A stretch of 64,000 nucleotides of DNA from a bacterium D16-51. GTDB taxonomy: Bacteria; Bacillota; Clostridia; Lachnospirales; Lachnospiraceae. Both the position numbers and the translations under genes were made by a program. The first letter of the stretch is position 1. Each line of letters begins with the position of its first letter. Below, piece by piece: positions 52,573-61,242 of the stretch. Below the pieces are notes generated by a model. The model was not told the origin of the DNA. It saw only the letters and a program-made list of their open reading frames with translations, and did not search any database. The stretch spans positions 1-64,000 of the forward strand of contig RAYE01000028.1 in the NCBI GenBank assembly GCA_003612285.1, read 5' to 3'.

Positions 52573-54924
52573 ATGGAATATTTCACATTGTGGCGAGCGG
52601 GTACCAGAAGGCATAAGGGTAGCCTTGCCGGAGTTTTTCTTTTGATGTTGTTTATCAATCTTGCACTTGGAACTGTCCTGACGCTTTGGAATAATTCAGG
52701 AAGCTATATCCGTTCCGAAATGAGACGGGCGGGTTTTGGAGATTTGACAGCGTGGGTGCATGATGTTCCAGAGCAGGTCAGACTGGCGGATGAGATTGCC
52801 GGTCTGGATGAGGTGGAACGGGTGGACAGCCAGCGTGTGATTTATGCAGATTATACGATAAAGGAGCAGGAATCCGATAGTCAGGGGCAGCTTATTCATC
52901 TTGCCGCAGAGGAGGATAGATACCGTTTCTTTTTGGATGATCTTTCCGGCTATCAGGAAAAGAAACCGGAGATTGCCCCCGGTGAAATTTATGTTTCCCC
53001 GTCAATGGTTTCTATGTTTGGACTCCAGATAGGGGATGAAATCAATTTTGCCGTTGCCCGGTCAGGTGGAAATTTCTCCTTTCAGGTAAAGGGATTTTAT
53101 GAAGACCCTTTTATGGGAAGTTCCATGATTGGCATGAAGGGGTTTCTGGTCTGCGAGGCAGACTGGAAAGAAATTCAGCGGATGATTCAGGAAAGAGGAA
53201 AAAATGCACTGGCAAGGGAAGGGGCGATGCTTCATATTTTTTCAGATGACAGGGAGTCCGTTTCGGATTTAAACCGTATGATGAATGAGAACACGGCACT
53301 TTCCCAGTATACAGAGTTTATCCACAGCGAGGATGCAATAGCGGGTTTTATGCTTATTCTGCAGAATGCATTCAGCGGGCTTCTCATTGCGTTTGTTTTT
53401 GTACTGCTTTTTGTGGCAATGGTGGCACTGGGGCACAGTTTAAGCAGTGGAATAGAGGCCGATACGGTAAACATGGGAATTTTGAAAACAGTGGGTTTTA
53501 CGACGGGAAAACTTCGGCAGATTCAGCTTATGCAGTATCTTACAGCGATTGTCAGCGGCATGCTGGCAGGATTTGTTTTGTCTGTTCCTGTCAGCCGTAT
53601 TGCCAGTGAGAAAATGATAACAACAACGGGAATCCATGTTCCTGCCGGGCTGCCGTTTGAATGGATTTTGCTGTCCGATCTGGCTGTGCTTTTGTTACTT
53701 ATTCTGTTTATCTTCATGAAAACGGAGAGAATTAGGCATATTACACCGATGATGGCAATCCGCAGGGATGGACAGGTACAGTTACCATTTCCGGGGAAAA
53801 AGGTGTTATGCGGCATAAAGAAAAATGCCTTGTATTTCCGGCTTGCCAGAAGGCAGCTTGCCACAGCGAAACGTCTTTATATTAGTACATGTGTCGTGGC
53901 TGTCCTGCTTGTGTTTTTTGTCTCGCTGGTGGGACGGATGGACTCGTGGCTTGGCAGGGATGGCAAGGGTATGATGGATGCCTTTAATCCGGCAGACCAT
54001 GATATCGGGGTGCAGGTGTTTGGCGAGCTTACTGCGGGCGAGGCGGAAGAACTGGTTTCCTCTTATACAGGAATTACAGACAGTTATCTGCTTGCTATGC
54101 CAAACGTGTCAGTAAATGGAACAAGTTATACGGCCAATGTAATTTCAGAGCCTAAGCGGTTTCACATGATGCAGGGAAAGACCTGCCAGAGCGAAGACGA
54201 GATTGTCGTTACAGAGTTTGTGGCAAAGGATATGGATGTAAAAGTGGGAGACAGGCTTATGGTACAGGGTGATAAAGGCCGTGAGGAATATACGGTTTCC
54301 GGCATTTACCAGTGTGCCAATGACATGGGCGCTAATATCGGCATGAGCAGGGAAGGGTATCTGAAAATCGGGCAGGATAATCCCCATCTGTGGTGTTATC
54401 ATTATTTTCTTGCGGATAATTCTGTGAAAGAGGAGATTACGGAGACGCTGGAGACAGCTTATGGCGGCGATGTGCATGTACATGAAAATTCATGGCCGGG
54501 GTTGTATGGTATTATTTCAGCGATGCAGGTACTGGTAGTGTTCATGTATGGGATGGTGTTTGTATTTACACTGATTGTCACGGTTATGACCGGCAGTAAA
54601 ATCCTTGCGGCAGAAACAAAGGATTTGGGAATTTATAAGGCGATTGGCTTTACAAGTACGAAATTGCGTTTCACATTTGCCATGCGTTTTTGCCTGACCG
54701 CTGTGGCTGGTTCTGTCATCGGAATATTTTTGGCGGCTGTCTGTACCGATTCACTGGTGTCAGCAGTGATGAAACTTGCCGGAATCAGCAATTTTGCATC
54801 ACATCCGGGGCTGGGGGAGATGTTGTTCCCAGCCGGGGTAGTCATCCTTTTGTTTATGGGATTTTCTTATCTGACAGCAGGAAGGATAAAAAGAGTGGCT
54901 GTGACTGTTTTAATGGGAGAATAA
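52573..54924 (+). CDS. FtsX-family ABC permease
   Basis: A 783-residue permease with an N-terminal helix, a large outer domain (about 40-240), a first FtsX core (about 260-400), a second outer domain (430-640) and a second FtsX core (645-775). Conserved FtsX loops appear as NMGILKTVGFTTGKLRQIQL and LGIYKAIGFTSTKLRFTFAM. The two-core layout suits a mechanotransmission exporter without a separate beta-barrel. Last gene of operon 3. Confidence 0.92.
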   Translation: MEYFTLWRAGTRRHKGSLAGVFLLMLFINLALGTVLTLWNNSGSYIRSEMRRAGFGDLTAWVHDVPEQVRLADEIAGLDEVERVDSQRVIYADYTIKEQESDSQGQLIHLAAEEDRYRFFLDDLSGYQEKKPEIAPGEIYVSPSMVSMFGLQIGDEINFAVARSGGNFSFQVKGFYEDPFMGSSMIGMKGFLVCEADWKEIQRMIQERGKNALAREGAMLHIFSDDRESVSDLNRMMNENTALSQYTEFIHSEDAIAGFMLILQNAFSGLLIAFVFVLLFVAMVALGHSLSSGIEADTVNMGILKTVGFTTGKLRQIQLMQYLTAIVSGMLAGFVLSVPVSRIASEKMITTTGIHVPAGLPFEWILLSDLAVLLLLILFIFMKTERIRHITPMMAIRRDGQVQLPFPGKKVLCGIKKNALYFRLARRQLATAKRLYISTCVVAVLLVFFVSLVGRMDSWLGRDGKGMMDAFNPADHDIGVQVFGELTAGEAEELVSSYTGITDSYLLAMPNVSVNGTSYTANVISEPKRFHMMQGKTCQSEDEIVVTEFVAKDMDVKVGDRLMVQGDKGREEYTVSGIYQCANDMGANIGMSREGYLKIGQDNPHLWCYHYFLADNSVKEEITETLETAYGGDVHVHENSWPGLYGIISAMQVLVVFMYGMVFVFTLIVTVMTGSKILAAETKDLGIYKAIGFTSTKLRFTFAMRFCLTAVAGSVIGIFLAAVCTDSLVSAVMKLAGISNFASHPGLGEMLFPAGVVILLFMGFSYLTAGRIKRVAVTVLMGE

Positions 54925-54968
54925 GTGGGAGCCTAGATATGCCTGCCTGTTATACCCCAATATCCATG

Positions 54969-55005
54969 ATAAGTATTTGTTATGTGTGTGGTAATGCTTT
55001 ATAGT
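54969..55005 (+). promoter_or_regulatory. LysR-box promoter 4 (drives lipoprotein-permease operon)
   Basis: Box ATAAGTATTTGTTAT (54969-54983), identical to that of promoter 2, then 16 bp, then TATAGT (55000-55005). A small hairpin GTGCC-GTGA-GGCAC (55029-55042) lies in the leader just before the ribosome site. Confidence 0.78.
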
Positions 55006-55058
55006 AAGGTTAAGAATAAAAAATGTATGTGCCGTGAGGCACAGGAAAGGAAATGAAT

Positions 55059-55697
55059 ATGAAGAAAGATTTTATGAAAAAGAGGATGAAAAGCAAATGT
55101 ATGGTTTTTATGTCATTGTTTTTGCTTACCGCTGCCCTGTTGTCCGGTTGTGGAGAATCAGGTGAGAAGGAAAGACAAAACACAGGCAGTACAGCCGATG
55201 TAACGCAGGAAAGCAAGACTTCGGATGGAAATACTACAGACAGTACGGATGGGCAGAATAAGGCGGCAGATGATGTTACAAAAACTTCTGCCGGGGAATT
55301 GGAAGTATGTTTTGGGGATAAGGGTAATCCATTTATGCTACAGTTAAATGACAATGATACTGCCGGAGCGATTGCAAGACATGTGGGAACTTCGGATTGG
55401 CGTCTGCCCATTTATGAGGATGATGAGGATGCGGATTATGATGTCATGCAGTATTACGATATTCCAAGCAGTTACGATATTCCGTCCAATCCAGAAAAGG
55501 TAACTTCAGTAAAGGCAGGGGAGGTATATTATTCGGACCCGAACCGTATCGTACTCTTTTATCAGGATGCGGAAGTTTCTGAAGAATATACACCGGTAGG
55601 GCATTTTGACGCTACGGATGAATTTGTGGAGGCGGTGAAGAATAATCCGGTGCTGGAAGGATGGGGAAATAAAATCGTCCTGATTACGAAGCCGTAA
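55059..55697 (+). CDS. Cyclophilin-like-fold lipoprotein 2
   Basis: A 212-residue lipoprotein (lipobox LLSGC) with a long Ser/Thr/Asp linker and a cyclophilin-like domain (LEVCFGDKGNPFMLQLNDND, VKAGEVYYSDPNRIVLFYQD). It is a paralogue of the proteins at 42933 and 45234. ATG 55059 is spaced well from AAAGG; ATG 55053 is possible. First gene of LysR-box operon 4. Confidence 0.85.
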   Translation: MKKDFMKKRMKSKCMVFMSLFLLTAALLSGCGESGEKERQNTGSTADVTQESKTSDGNTTDSTDGQNKAADDVTKTSAGELEVCFGDKGNPFMLQLNDNDTAGAIARHVGTSDWRLPIYEDDEDADYDVMQYYDIPSSYDIPSNPEKVTSVKAGEVYYSDPNRIVLFYQDAEVSEEYTPVGHFDATDEFVEAVKNNPVLEGWGNKIVLITKP

Positions 55698-55711
55698 GCA
55701 GGGAGGTCGGT

Positions 55712-56320
55712 ATGGCAGTTTTTTTTCTTCGGGGAGTGCTGATTGGATTGTTGTTTGGTGTTCCGGCAGGGGCAGTGGGTGCCATGACGGTGCAGAGAAC
55801 ATGGAATTCTGGAATCAAGGCAGGTCTTTTAACAGGGTTTGGTTCTTCTGCTGCTGATTGCATCTATGCCTGTGTTGGCGCCTTTGGTCTGACCGTTATT
55901 TCAGAGTTTCTCTTGAAATATCAGACTGTGATAAATCTGGCAGGGGGAGGACTGGTGATGTATATGGGGCTTCATCTCTTGCTTAGTAAGAAAAAGCCGG
56001 ATGAAATCCCATCGGTGTCAGGAAGAATAAAAACGTTTCTTTCTTCTTTTCTTGTGGGCATTACCAATCCGGCGGCTGTATTGACTTTTTTGTTTGCCTT
56101 TTCTTATTTTGGCATTTCAGGGGACACGAATCTCATACAGGGGATATGCCTTGTTATCGGAGTTTTTCTTGGCACTTACCTTTGGTGGACAGCGCTTTCT
56201 GTTATAGTAGGCATTTTGAAAGGCAGACAGAAAAAGGACCATCTACAGGTAATGAACCGGATATTTGGAGTGATTTTGTGTCTGTTTGGTATGGTGGTAT
56301 TTATACGCATAATCATTTAG
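55712..56320 (+). CDS. LysE-family exporter
   Basis: A 202-residue membrane protein with about six helices, of the LysE/RhtB family (LIGLLFGVPAGAVGAMTVQR, LVGITNPAAVLTFLFAFSYF). Relatives export amino acids and derivatives. GGAGG precedes the ATG. Second gene of operon 4. Confidence 0.88.
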   Translation: MAVFFLRGVLIGLLFGVPAGAVGAMTVQRTWNSGIKAGLLTGFGSSAADCIYACVGAFGLTVISEFLLKYQTVINLAGGGLVMYMGLHLLLSKKKPDEIPSVSGRIKTFLSSFLVGITNPAAVLTFLFAFSYFGISGDTNLIQGICLVIGVFLGTYLWWTALSVIVGILKGRQKKDHLQVMNRIFGVILCLFGMVVFIRIII

Positions 56321-56354
56321 CATAACAGATGAATGCTATGGAAGGCGGGAAGTC

Positions 56355-57257
56355 ATGTTAGACACAATTCTGGGAGAATTGATTTATATCTGGTACTATT
56401 TTGATATTCAGTTACGCCAGATATTTGTGTATTGGATTTTGGGAATGTTCATAGGTTCTCTTGTTTCTGTGTTCGCTAAAGATAAAATACATCGGCTGTT
56501 TGTTTCCATGCATGGGACGGGAATCGGAACAGTCGGGATTTTTTTGGCAAGTGCATTGGGGATTCTGTCGCCACTCTGTATGTATGGGACAATTCCCATT
56601 GCTGCCTCTTTTTACAGACAGGGAATGCGGGAAGACTGGCTTGCTGCATTTATGATGAGCAGTGTGCTGCTCAATCCCCAGCTCATGATATATAGCACCG
56701 CTTTGGGGATGACGGCAATGATAATCCGTCTGTTGTCTTGTTATGTATGTGGCGTTGTGGCTGGTTTACTTGTTGGCATTAAGGATTCCCCAAAACCGTT
56801 TTTTAATTTTGAAGGATTTTCTCCGGGAGAAAGCCATGATAACGATCCGAATCTCTTGATGCGTTTTTTTAAGAATTTAGGCAGAAATATAAAGGCAACC
56901 GGAATTTACTTTCTGATTGGAATTTTGCTTTCTGCCCTTTTCCAGAGATATGTGCCAAGTGAACAGTTTGCTGGACTTTTTGGGGCGCATAAGGGTTTTG
57001 GCGTCCTGCTGGCGGCTACGATTGGTGTTCCGCTTTATGCCTGTGGGGGAGGAACGATTCCCCTGCTGCAGGAGTGGCTGGTATCAGGAATGAGCATGGG
57101 GAGTGCAGCGGCATTCATGGTAACAGGACCGGCTACAAAAATTACCAATTTGGGGGCATTGAAGATTGTGCTGGGAATCAAAAATTTTGTTATTTATCTT
57201 GTTTATGTTATGGTATTTTCCCTTGTAACAGGACTTTTAATAAATGCAATTTTATAG
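56355..57257 (+). CDS. ArsP/DUF318-family permease
   Basis: A 300-residue permease with about eight helices. Family motifs are LGILSPLCMYGTIPIAASF and VPLYACGGGTIPLLQEWLVS, followed by MVTGPATKITNLGALKIVLG, as in ArsP/UPF0718 proteins. Some relatives export organoarsenicals or bind metals, but no arsenic genes are near. Third gene of operon 4; substrate unknown. Confidence 0.88.
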   Translation: MLDTILGELIYIWYYFDIQLRQIFVYWILGMFIGSLVSVFAKDKIHRLFVSMHGTGIGTVGIFLASALGILSPLCMYGTIPIAASFYRQGMREDWLAAFMMSSVLLNPQLMIYSTALGMTAMIIRLLSCYVCGVVAGLLVGIKDSPKPFFNFEGFSPGESHDNDPNLLMRFFKNLGRNIKATGIYFLIGILLSALFQRYVPSEQFAGLFGAHKGFGVLLAATIGVPLYACGGGTIPLLQEWLVSGMSMGSAAAFMVTGPATKITNLGALKIVLGIKNFVIYLVYVMVFSLVTGLLINAIL

Positions 57258-57293
57258 TTATTATTGATGCAAAGGCAGGATGGAGGACTGGCT

Positions 57294-58559
57294 ATGGATG
57301 GATATGGTTTTGAAAATAAGCGGACAGGACCACTTGGAAAACACCGACAGTTACTGGTACTTGCTGTTGTTTTTGGTGTTTTTTGCGTTTTTCTATTTGT
57401 TATTCGTTTTGTGAACGCAAAATCTAATGATAAAAAATTAATGTTAAACAAAAAAAGTATCACCCTGACAGTGGGAGATTCGCAAAAATTGAAAGTCAAA
57501 AACTTGCGGGGGACTGCAAAAGTTATTTGGAAATCCTCAAAGAAATCAGTGGTATCAGTTAGTAAAAAGGGAAAGATAAAAGCGAAGAAAAAGGGAAAAG
57601 CAACCATCCAGTGTAAAATTACATATGGCAGAAAGAAGAAAACACGGACATTAAAATGTAAAGTTACTGTGACCGGAAAAAAGAAAAAAACAACGTCTGT
57701 GGTGTACATGACAAAGGATATCAGCCCGGAAGGGTTGATGGCAGTTTATAAAAAGTTAAACTGGAATGCGTCAGGGAAAACGGCGGTTAAAGTTTCAACA
57801 GGGGAGCCTCCGGCAAGTAATTACCTTGACCCGGATTTAATAAAAGATTTGGTGCAGTATGTAGATGGAACAATCGTTGAATGTAATACTGCCTATGGTG
57901 GAGACCGTTCCAGTACAGCGCTGCACAGGCAGGTGGCAAAAGACCACGGTTTTACCCAAATAGCAGAGGTAGATATCATGGATTCCTCCGGGAGTATGAC
58001 ACTTCCGGTTGAAGGTGGAATCCGTTTGAAAAAGAACTATGTAGGAAAACATTTTAAAAACTATGATTCTTTTCTGGTTTTGTCGCATTTTAAGGGGCAT
58101 ACAATGGCTGGTTTTGGCGGTGCAATAAAGAATATTTCGATTGGAATTGCCTCGTCAAAAGGAAAGAGTTATATCCATTCCGGCGGTACATCCACCAGTG
58201 GGTTTGACGGGGAACAGGATGCTTTTCTGGAGTCTATGGCAGAGGCGGGAAAGTCGGTATCGGACAGTTTGGGAAAGGGCAAAAATATTGTCTATGTCAA
58301 TGTGATGAATAATCTGAGTGTGGACTGCGATTGTGACGGCAATCCGGCAAAGCCTAAAATGAAAGATGTAGGGATATTGGCATCTACTGACCCGGTAGCG
58401 TTGGATCAGGCATGTGTTGATTTGGTATATAAACAGAAAGAGGGGGATGGAGCTTCTCTTGTAAGACGAATGGAATCCCGGAATGGACTGCATACATTGG
58501 AACATGCGGAAAAGATTGGTCTGGGGAGCCGTAGTTATAAAATGGTGAATGTTAATTGA
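57294..58559 (+). CDS. Exported BIG2 / DUF362 protein
   Basis: A 421-residue protein with a signal-anchor (residues 19-41), a BIG2 Ig-like domain (45-130; KKSITLTVGDSQKLKVKNLR, IKAKKKGKATIQCKITYGRK) and a DUF362 domain (135-421; TAVKVSTGEPPASNYLDPDL, FLVLSHFKGHTMAGFGGAIK, ILASTDPVALDQACVDLVYK). DUF362 proteins often carry ferredoxin-type clusters; only CDCDG is seen here, so a cluster is not assured. ATG 57294 follows GGAGG. Fourth gene of operon 4. Confidence 0.88.
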   Translation: MDGYGFENKRTGPLGKHRQLLVLAVVFGVFCVFLFVIRFVNAKSNDKKLMLNKKSITLTVGDSQKLKVKNLRGTAKVIWKSSKKSVVSVSKKGKIKAKKKGKATIQCKITYGRKKKTRTLKCKVTVTGKKKKTTSVVYMTKDISPEGLMAVYKKLNWNASGKTAVKVSTGEPPASNYLDPDLIKDLVQYVDGTIVECNTAYGGDRSSTALHRQVAKDHGFTQIAEVDIMDSSGSMTLPVEGGIRLKKNYVGKHFKNYDSFLVLSHFKGHTMAGFGGAIKNISIGIASSKGKSYIHSGGTSTSGFDGEQDAFLESMAEAGKSVSDSLGKGKNIVYVNVMNNLSVDCDCDGNPAKPKMKDVGILASTDPVALDQACVDLVYKQKEGDGASLVRRMESRNGLHTLEHAEKIGLGSRSYKMVNVN

Positions 58560-58591
58560 CTATAAAAATTTTCAAAAAGGAGAGATGAAAG

Positions 58592-59164
58592 ATGACGAAC
58601 ACAATGACTTTGAAAACAATGGAGAAACCACGCCTTTCCGTAAAGGTGCAGACGTTGGCAACAATCGCAGCAGTTGTGGGTGCTGTTGCTGTCCCGCAGA
58701 TTTTTCATGTACTGGGGGCTGCTTTGGGATTAGGAACGGGGCTTGGTGAATCTTTTCTGCCAATGCATCTGCCGATTCTGCTGGTCGGGCTTCTGGCGGG
58801 ACCTTATGCTGGTGCAGCAGCAGGGATATTTGGACCGCTAGTGAGTTTTGCCTTTTCCGGGATGCCGGGGATTGCCATGCTGCCGTTTATGATGCTGGAA
58901 TTATGTGTGTATGGACTGGCGGCAGGGATGCTGAGAAACATAAAGTTGCCGGTTATTATGAAAGTGCTGATTACCCAGACAGCAGGACGTGTCATCCGGG
59001 CAGCCGCTGTTTTGTTTGCCATATATGGGCTGGGAAGTGATAATGTTCCTCTTGCGTCTATTTGGATGAGCATTGGCACAGGAATTTATGGCATTGTGCT
59101 TCAGTGGGCATTGCTGCCGGTGATTGTGCATTTTGTGGAGCGAAGGAAAAATGAAGAATTGTGA
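58592..59164 (+). CDS. ECF transporter S component-like protein
   Basis: A 190-residue membrane protein with about five to six helices (LGESFLPMHLPILLVGLLAG, AGAAAGIFGPLVSFAFSGMP). This is the pattern of substrate-specific subunits of energy-coupling factor vitamin importers. The shared ATPase module would be encoded elsewhere. It overlaps the DUF1893 gene by 14 nt. A vitamin or cofactor substrate is inferred. Confidence 0.82.
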   Translation: MTNTMTLKTMEKPRLSVKVQTLATIAAVVGAVAVPQIFHVLGAALGLGTGLGESFLPMHLPILLVGLLAGPYAGAAAGIFGPLVSFAFSGMPGIAMLPFMMLELCVYGLAAGMLRNIKLPVIMKVLITQTAGRVIRAAAVLFAIYGLGSDNVPLASIWMSIGTGIYGIVLQWALLPVIVHFVERRKNEEL

Positions 59165-59583
59165 TTTAGAAAGAGCAAAAGAAGTATTTTATTCCGGTGA
59201 TTATACCTGTGTTCTGTGCAAAGGTGTGGCAACACTCACCAGCGCAGAGCGCGGGGTTAAACCGCTCCTTAACTGGCTGGATGATGAGAATGGTGCAGAG
59301 GGGTTCTCTGCTGTGGATAAGGTGGTTGGCAGGGCGGCGGCATTTTTATATGTCCTATTGAAGGTAAAAGAGGTGTATGCCAATGTGATGGGCGAGGGGG
59401 CGGCAGATGTGCTTGCAAAATATGGAATCAGGTCCAGCTATGGTGTTTTGGCAAAGGAAATCATTAACCGTAAAGGAAGTTGGTATCTGCCCGATGGAAC
59501 AGGCAGTAACCGGGATTGATGTTCCAGAGCAGGCATTGGAGGCGGTCAGGGAGAAATGCAGAAAATTAAAAATAACAATGTAA
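59151..59583 (+). pseudogene. DUF1893 protein, frameshifted near the C-terminus
   Basis: The first 113 or so residues (LERAKEVFYSGDYTCVLCKG, VIDKVVGRAAA-like SAVDKVVGRAAAFLYVLLKV) are a DUF1893 domain, then the frame leaves the family and stops at 59519. In the next frame the expected ending continues (GICPMEQAVTGIDVPEQALE) to TAA 59581-59583. One extra T in GGAAGTTGG near 59480 explains the shift. It may be decay, phase variation or a sequence error. Confidence 0.75.
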
Positions 59584-59799
59584 TGTGGAAACTTCCCCAA
59601 ATCTGAGGCAAAGAAACAGGTTTATGCATGATGCCATAAAGACGTATATGTCATAGATAATAAGTGAATTGTGGTAATTTACTTTATTCATGCGAAGGAA
59701 AAGTGAAGATAGTGCAAATTTATTTGTGCATCTAAGCGTACTCGCGGGATATTTGCCAGCATGGAACATATCTTTGTCAAAAAAGATAAAAGGTGGTGA

Positions 59800-60243
59800 T
59801 ATTATCGGGCGTATAGTTATTATAGAATTTAGCGACAGGGATTCTGGAGTTTTTGATGAAATGATGGAATTTTTAAGTAAGAAAACGTCGTTTGAAAAGC
59901 TGCGGATAAAGGAAACTGACACATTACTTCCAGACCTCGCAGTCCATCCCGAACGCAGGCTGGTTTACTGCAATAACAAGGAAATCCATTTAACTACAAA
60001 AGAATTTGATATTCTTTGTATGCTTGTGGAAAACAGGGGAAGGGTAATGACTTATGAGCAGATTTACCAGAATGTATGGGATGGTTTTCCATCTGGTGAA
60101 GTAAAAAATACAATCGGCTATCATATCCGAAATCTGCGAAAAAGCTTTGCAGCCCATTTTCAACTGCCAAACATAATATCAGGGAAGTAGGGTATTGTTT
60201 TGAATTAAAATCTAAAAAATATGACAGTCTGGTTAATAGATGA
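59800..60243 (+). pseudogene. OmpR-type winged-helix regulator, frameshifted and with no clear start codon
   Basis: The DNA-binding domain is clear (IHLTTKEFDILCMLVENRGR, VMTYEQIYQNVWDGFPSGEV, YHIRNLRKSF). There is no receiver domain. The frame breaks after LPNII and stops at 60190, while the normal ending REVGYCFELKSKKYDSLVNR lies in the next frame to 60243, so one base seems lost near 60180. At the expected start the codon after a good GGTGG site is ATC, not ATG; the frame can also begin at ATG 59690 without a ribosome site. Confidence 0.7.
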
Positions 60244-60262
60244 CAGCCAGGCTGTTATTTTT
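60224..60262 (+). terminator. Terminator after the winged-helix regulator
   Basis: ACAGTCTGG (60224-60232) pairs with CCAGGCTGT (60247-60255) through one G-U; TATTTTTG follows. Confidence 0.7.
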
Positions 60263-60680
60263 GTCATAATATGCGGTATTCCTCGCCAAAATCTTTGCAA
60301 TAACTCGATGTTTTCCTGTTTTTTCTTAATATAATTCCCTTATCTACAAAATTTGATGGGGAAAGTGCAGGGAATATGTTATACGGTTCTTTTCCCGGAA
60401 AGGGAATATTATGGAACCGGAACCGTTGCATTGGAAACGGTGTAGAAAACGATATAGGCAAAAGAATAACATTTTTCTACATACCATAGTCCTCAAGGGG
60501 ATTGTGGTATTTTTTATTTCGACAAATTTCTTGACACTTCTTTTTTCTATTCAGTTCTTCTTTTTCATTTTCCCAATTTTGACGATAAACGGTCACCCGA
60601 TTTTTCGTTGCCGTTCCCCGACAGCCTTTTGATTTTTTACTCGGACAAAGCAGGAAAATAAAAAGTCAGGAGGCTAAAGT
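60263..60680. other. Non-coding stretch with nested hairpins
   Basis: About 420 bp without a supported gene. ACGGTTC pairs with GAACCGT around an inner CCC-GGAAA-GGG (about 60381-60427), and a terminator TACCATAGTCC/GGATTGTGGTA with a T-run follows at 60482-60515. The pair looks like an attenuator or small structured RNA, but I recognise no known class. Confidence 0.45.
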
Positions 60681-61211
60681 ATGTATTATGATGTGCAGAA
60701 AAGCGCAGAAAGAATAAGAAAACTCAGGGAGGGCAGAGGACTTACCCAAAATGAGGAAGCAGAAGAAATGGGATTTTCATTTGGTGGTTACCGTAAATTA
60801 GAGTGTGGATTAAACGGTGGCAGGGTGGACAGCCTGATGCTGGTTGCAGAGTTTTACCATGTGTCTTTGGATTATCTGGTTTATGGGGAAAAACTGGAAT
60901 ACATAAGCTGTTTATTGAACGGCCTTACAGAAAAACAGAAGTGCATTGTACTTAATAATATGGCAAATCTTGTAGAGAATTTGCGGGAATTTCAATTTTC
61001 CCGTATGGCAGAGTGGCTGGAACCTATTTCGTGCCATGATAATCCTGCATGGTGTTTAACTGAGTTATCCTTGCAGAAGAAACGAAGTTTCTTCTTAGAT
61101 GATTCGGAGAATCATCTTGTTGCCCGTGAAGGATTGGAGCAGAGGTTGCGGCCTGCCAGAGCAGCGTCTGGAGGTAATGGATTATACGGACACCACGATT
61201 GCAGAAGATAA
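60681..61211 (+). CDS. XRE-family regulator, possibly with an altered C-terminus
   Basis: A 176-residue protein. Residues 8-65 are a helix-turn-helix (IRKLREGRGLTQNEEAEEMG, YRKLECGLNGGRVDSLMLVA). The helical part continues to about residue 105 (NNMANLVENLREFQ). The rest does not look like family sequence and reads through DNA with two perfect hairpins (GAAACGAAGTTTC, GATGATTCGGAGAATCATC), so the natural stop may have been lost. AGGAGG precedes the ATG. Confidence 0.75.
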   Translation: MYYDVQKSAERIRKLREGRGLTQNEEAEEMGFSFGGYRKLECGLNGGRVDSLMLVAEFYHVSLDYLVYGEKLEYISCLLNGLTEKQKCIVLNNMANLVENLREFQFSRMAEWLEPISCHDNPAWCLTELSLQKKRSFFLDDSENHLVAREGLEQRLRPARAASGGNGLYGHHDCRR

Positions 61212-61242
61212 TCCTTTCGTGGGTGTGGCGACTTGCCTGTAA
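61099..61242 (+). CDS. Possible 47-codon ORF overlapping the XRE tail
   Basis: In the frame beside the XRE tail an ORF runs from ATG 61099 to TAA 61240-61242 (with LPEQRLEVMDYTDTTIAEDN inside). It looks more protein-like than the overlapping XRE tail but has no ribosome site. It may be the remains of a mobile-element gene. Confidence 0.25.
   Translation: MIRRIILLPVKDWSRGCGLPEQRLEVMDYTDTTIAEDNPFVGVATCL

Noticed and set aside
56355-57257. Arsenic resistance operon from the ArsP-like permease
   Set aside because: No arsR, arsM or other ars gene is near; the family includes permeases for other substrates.
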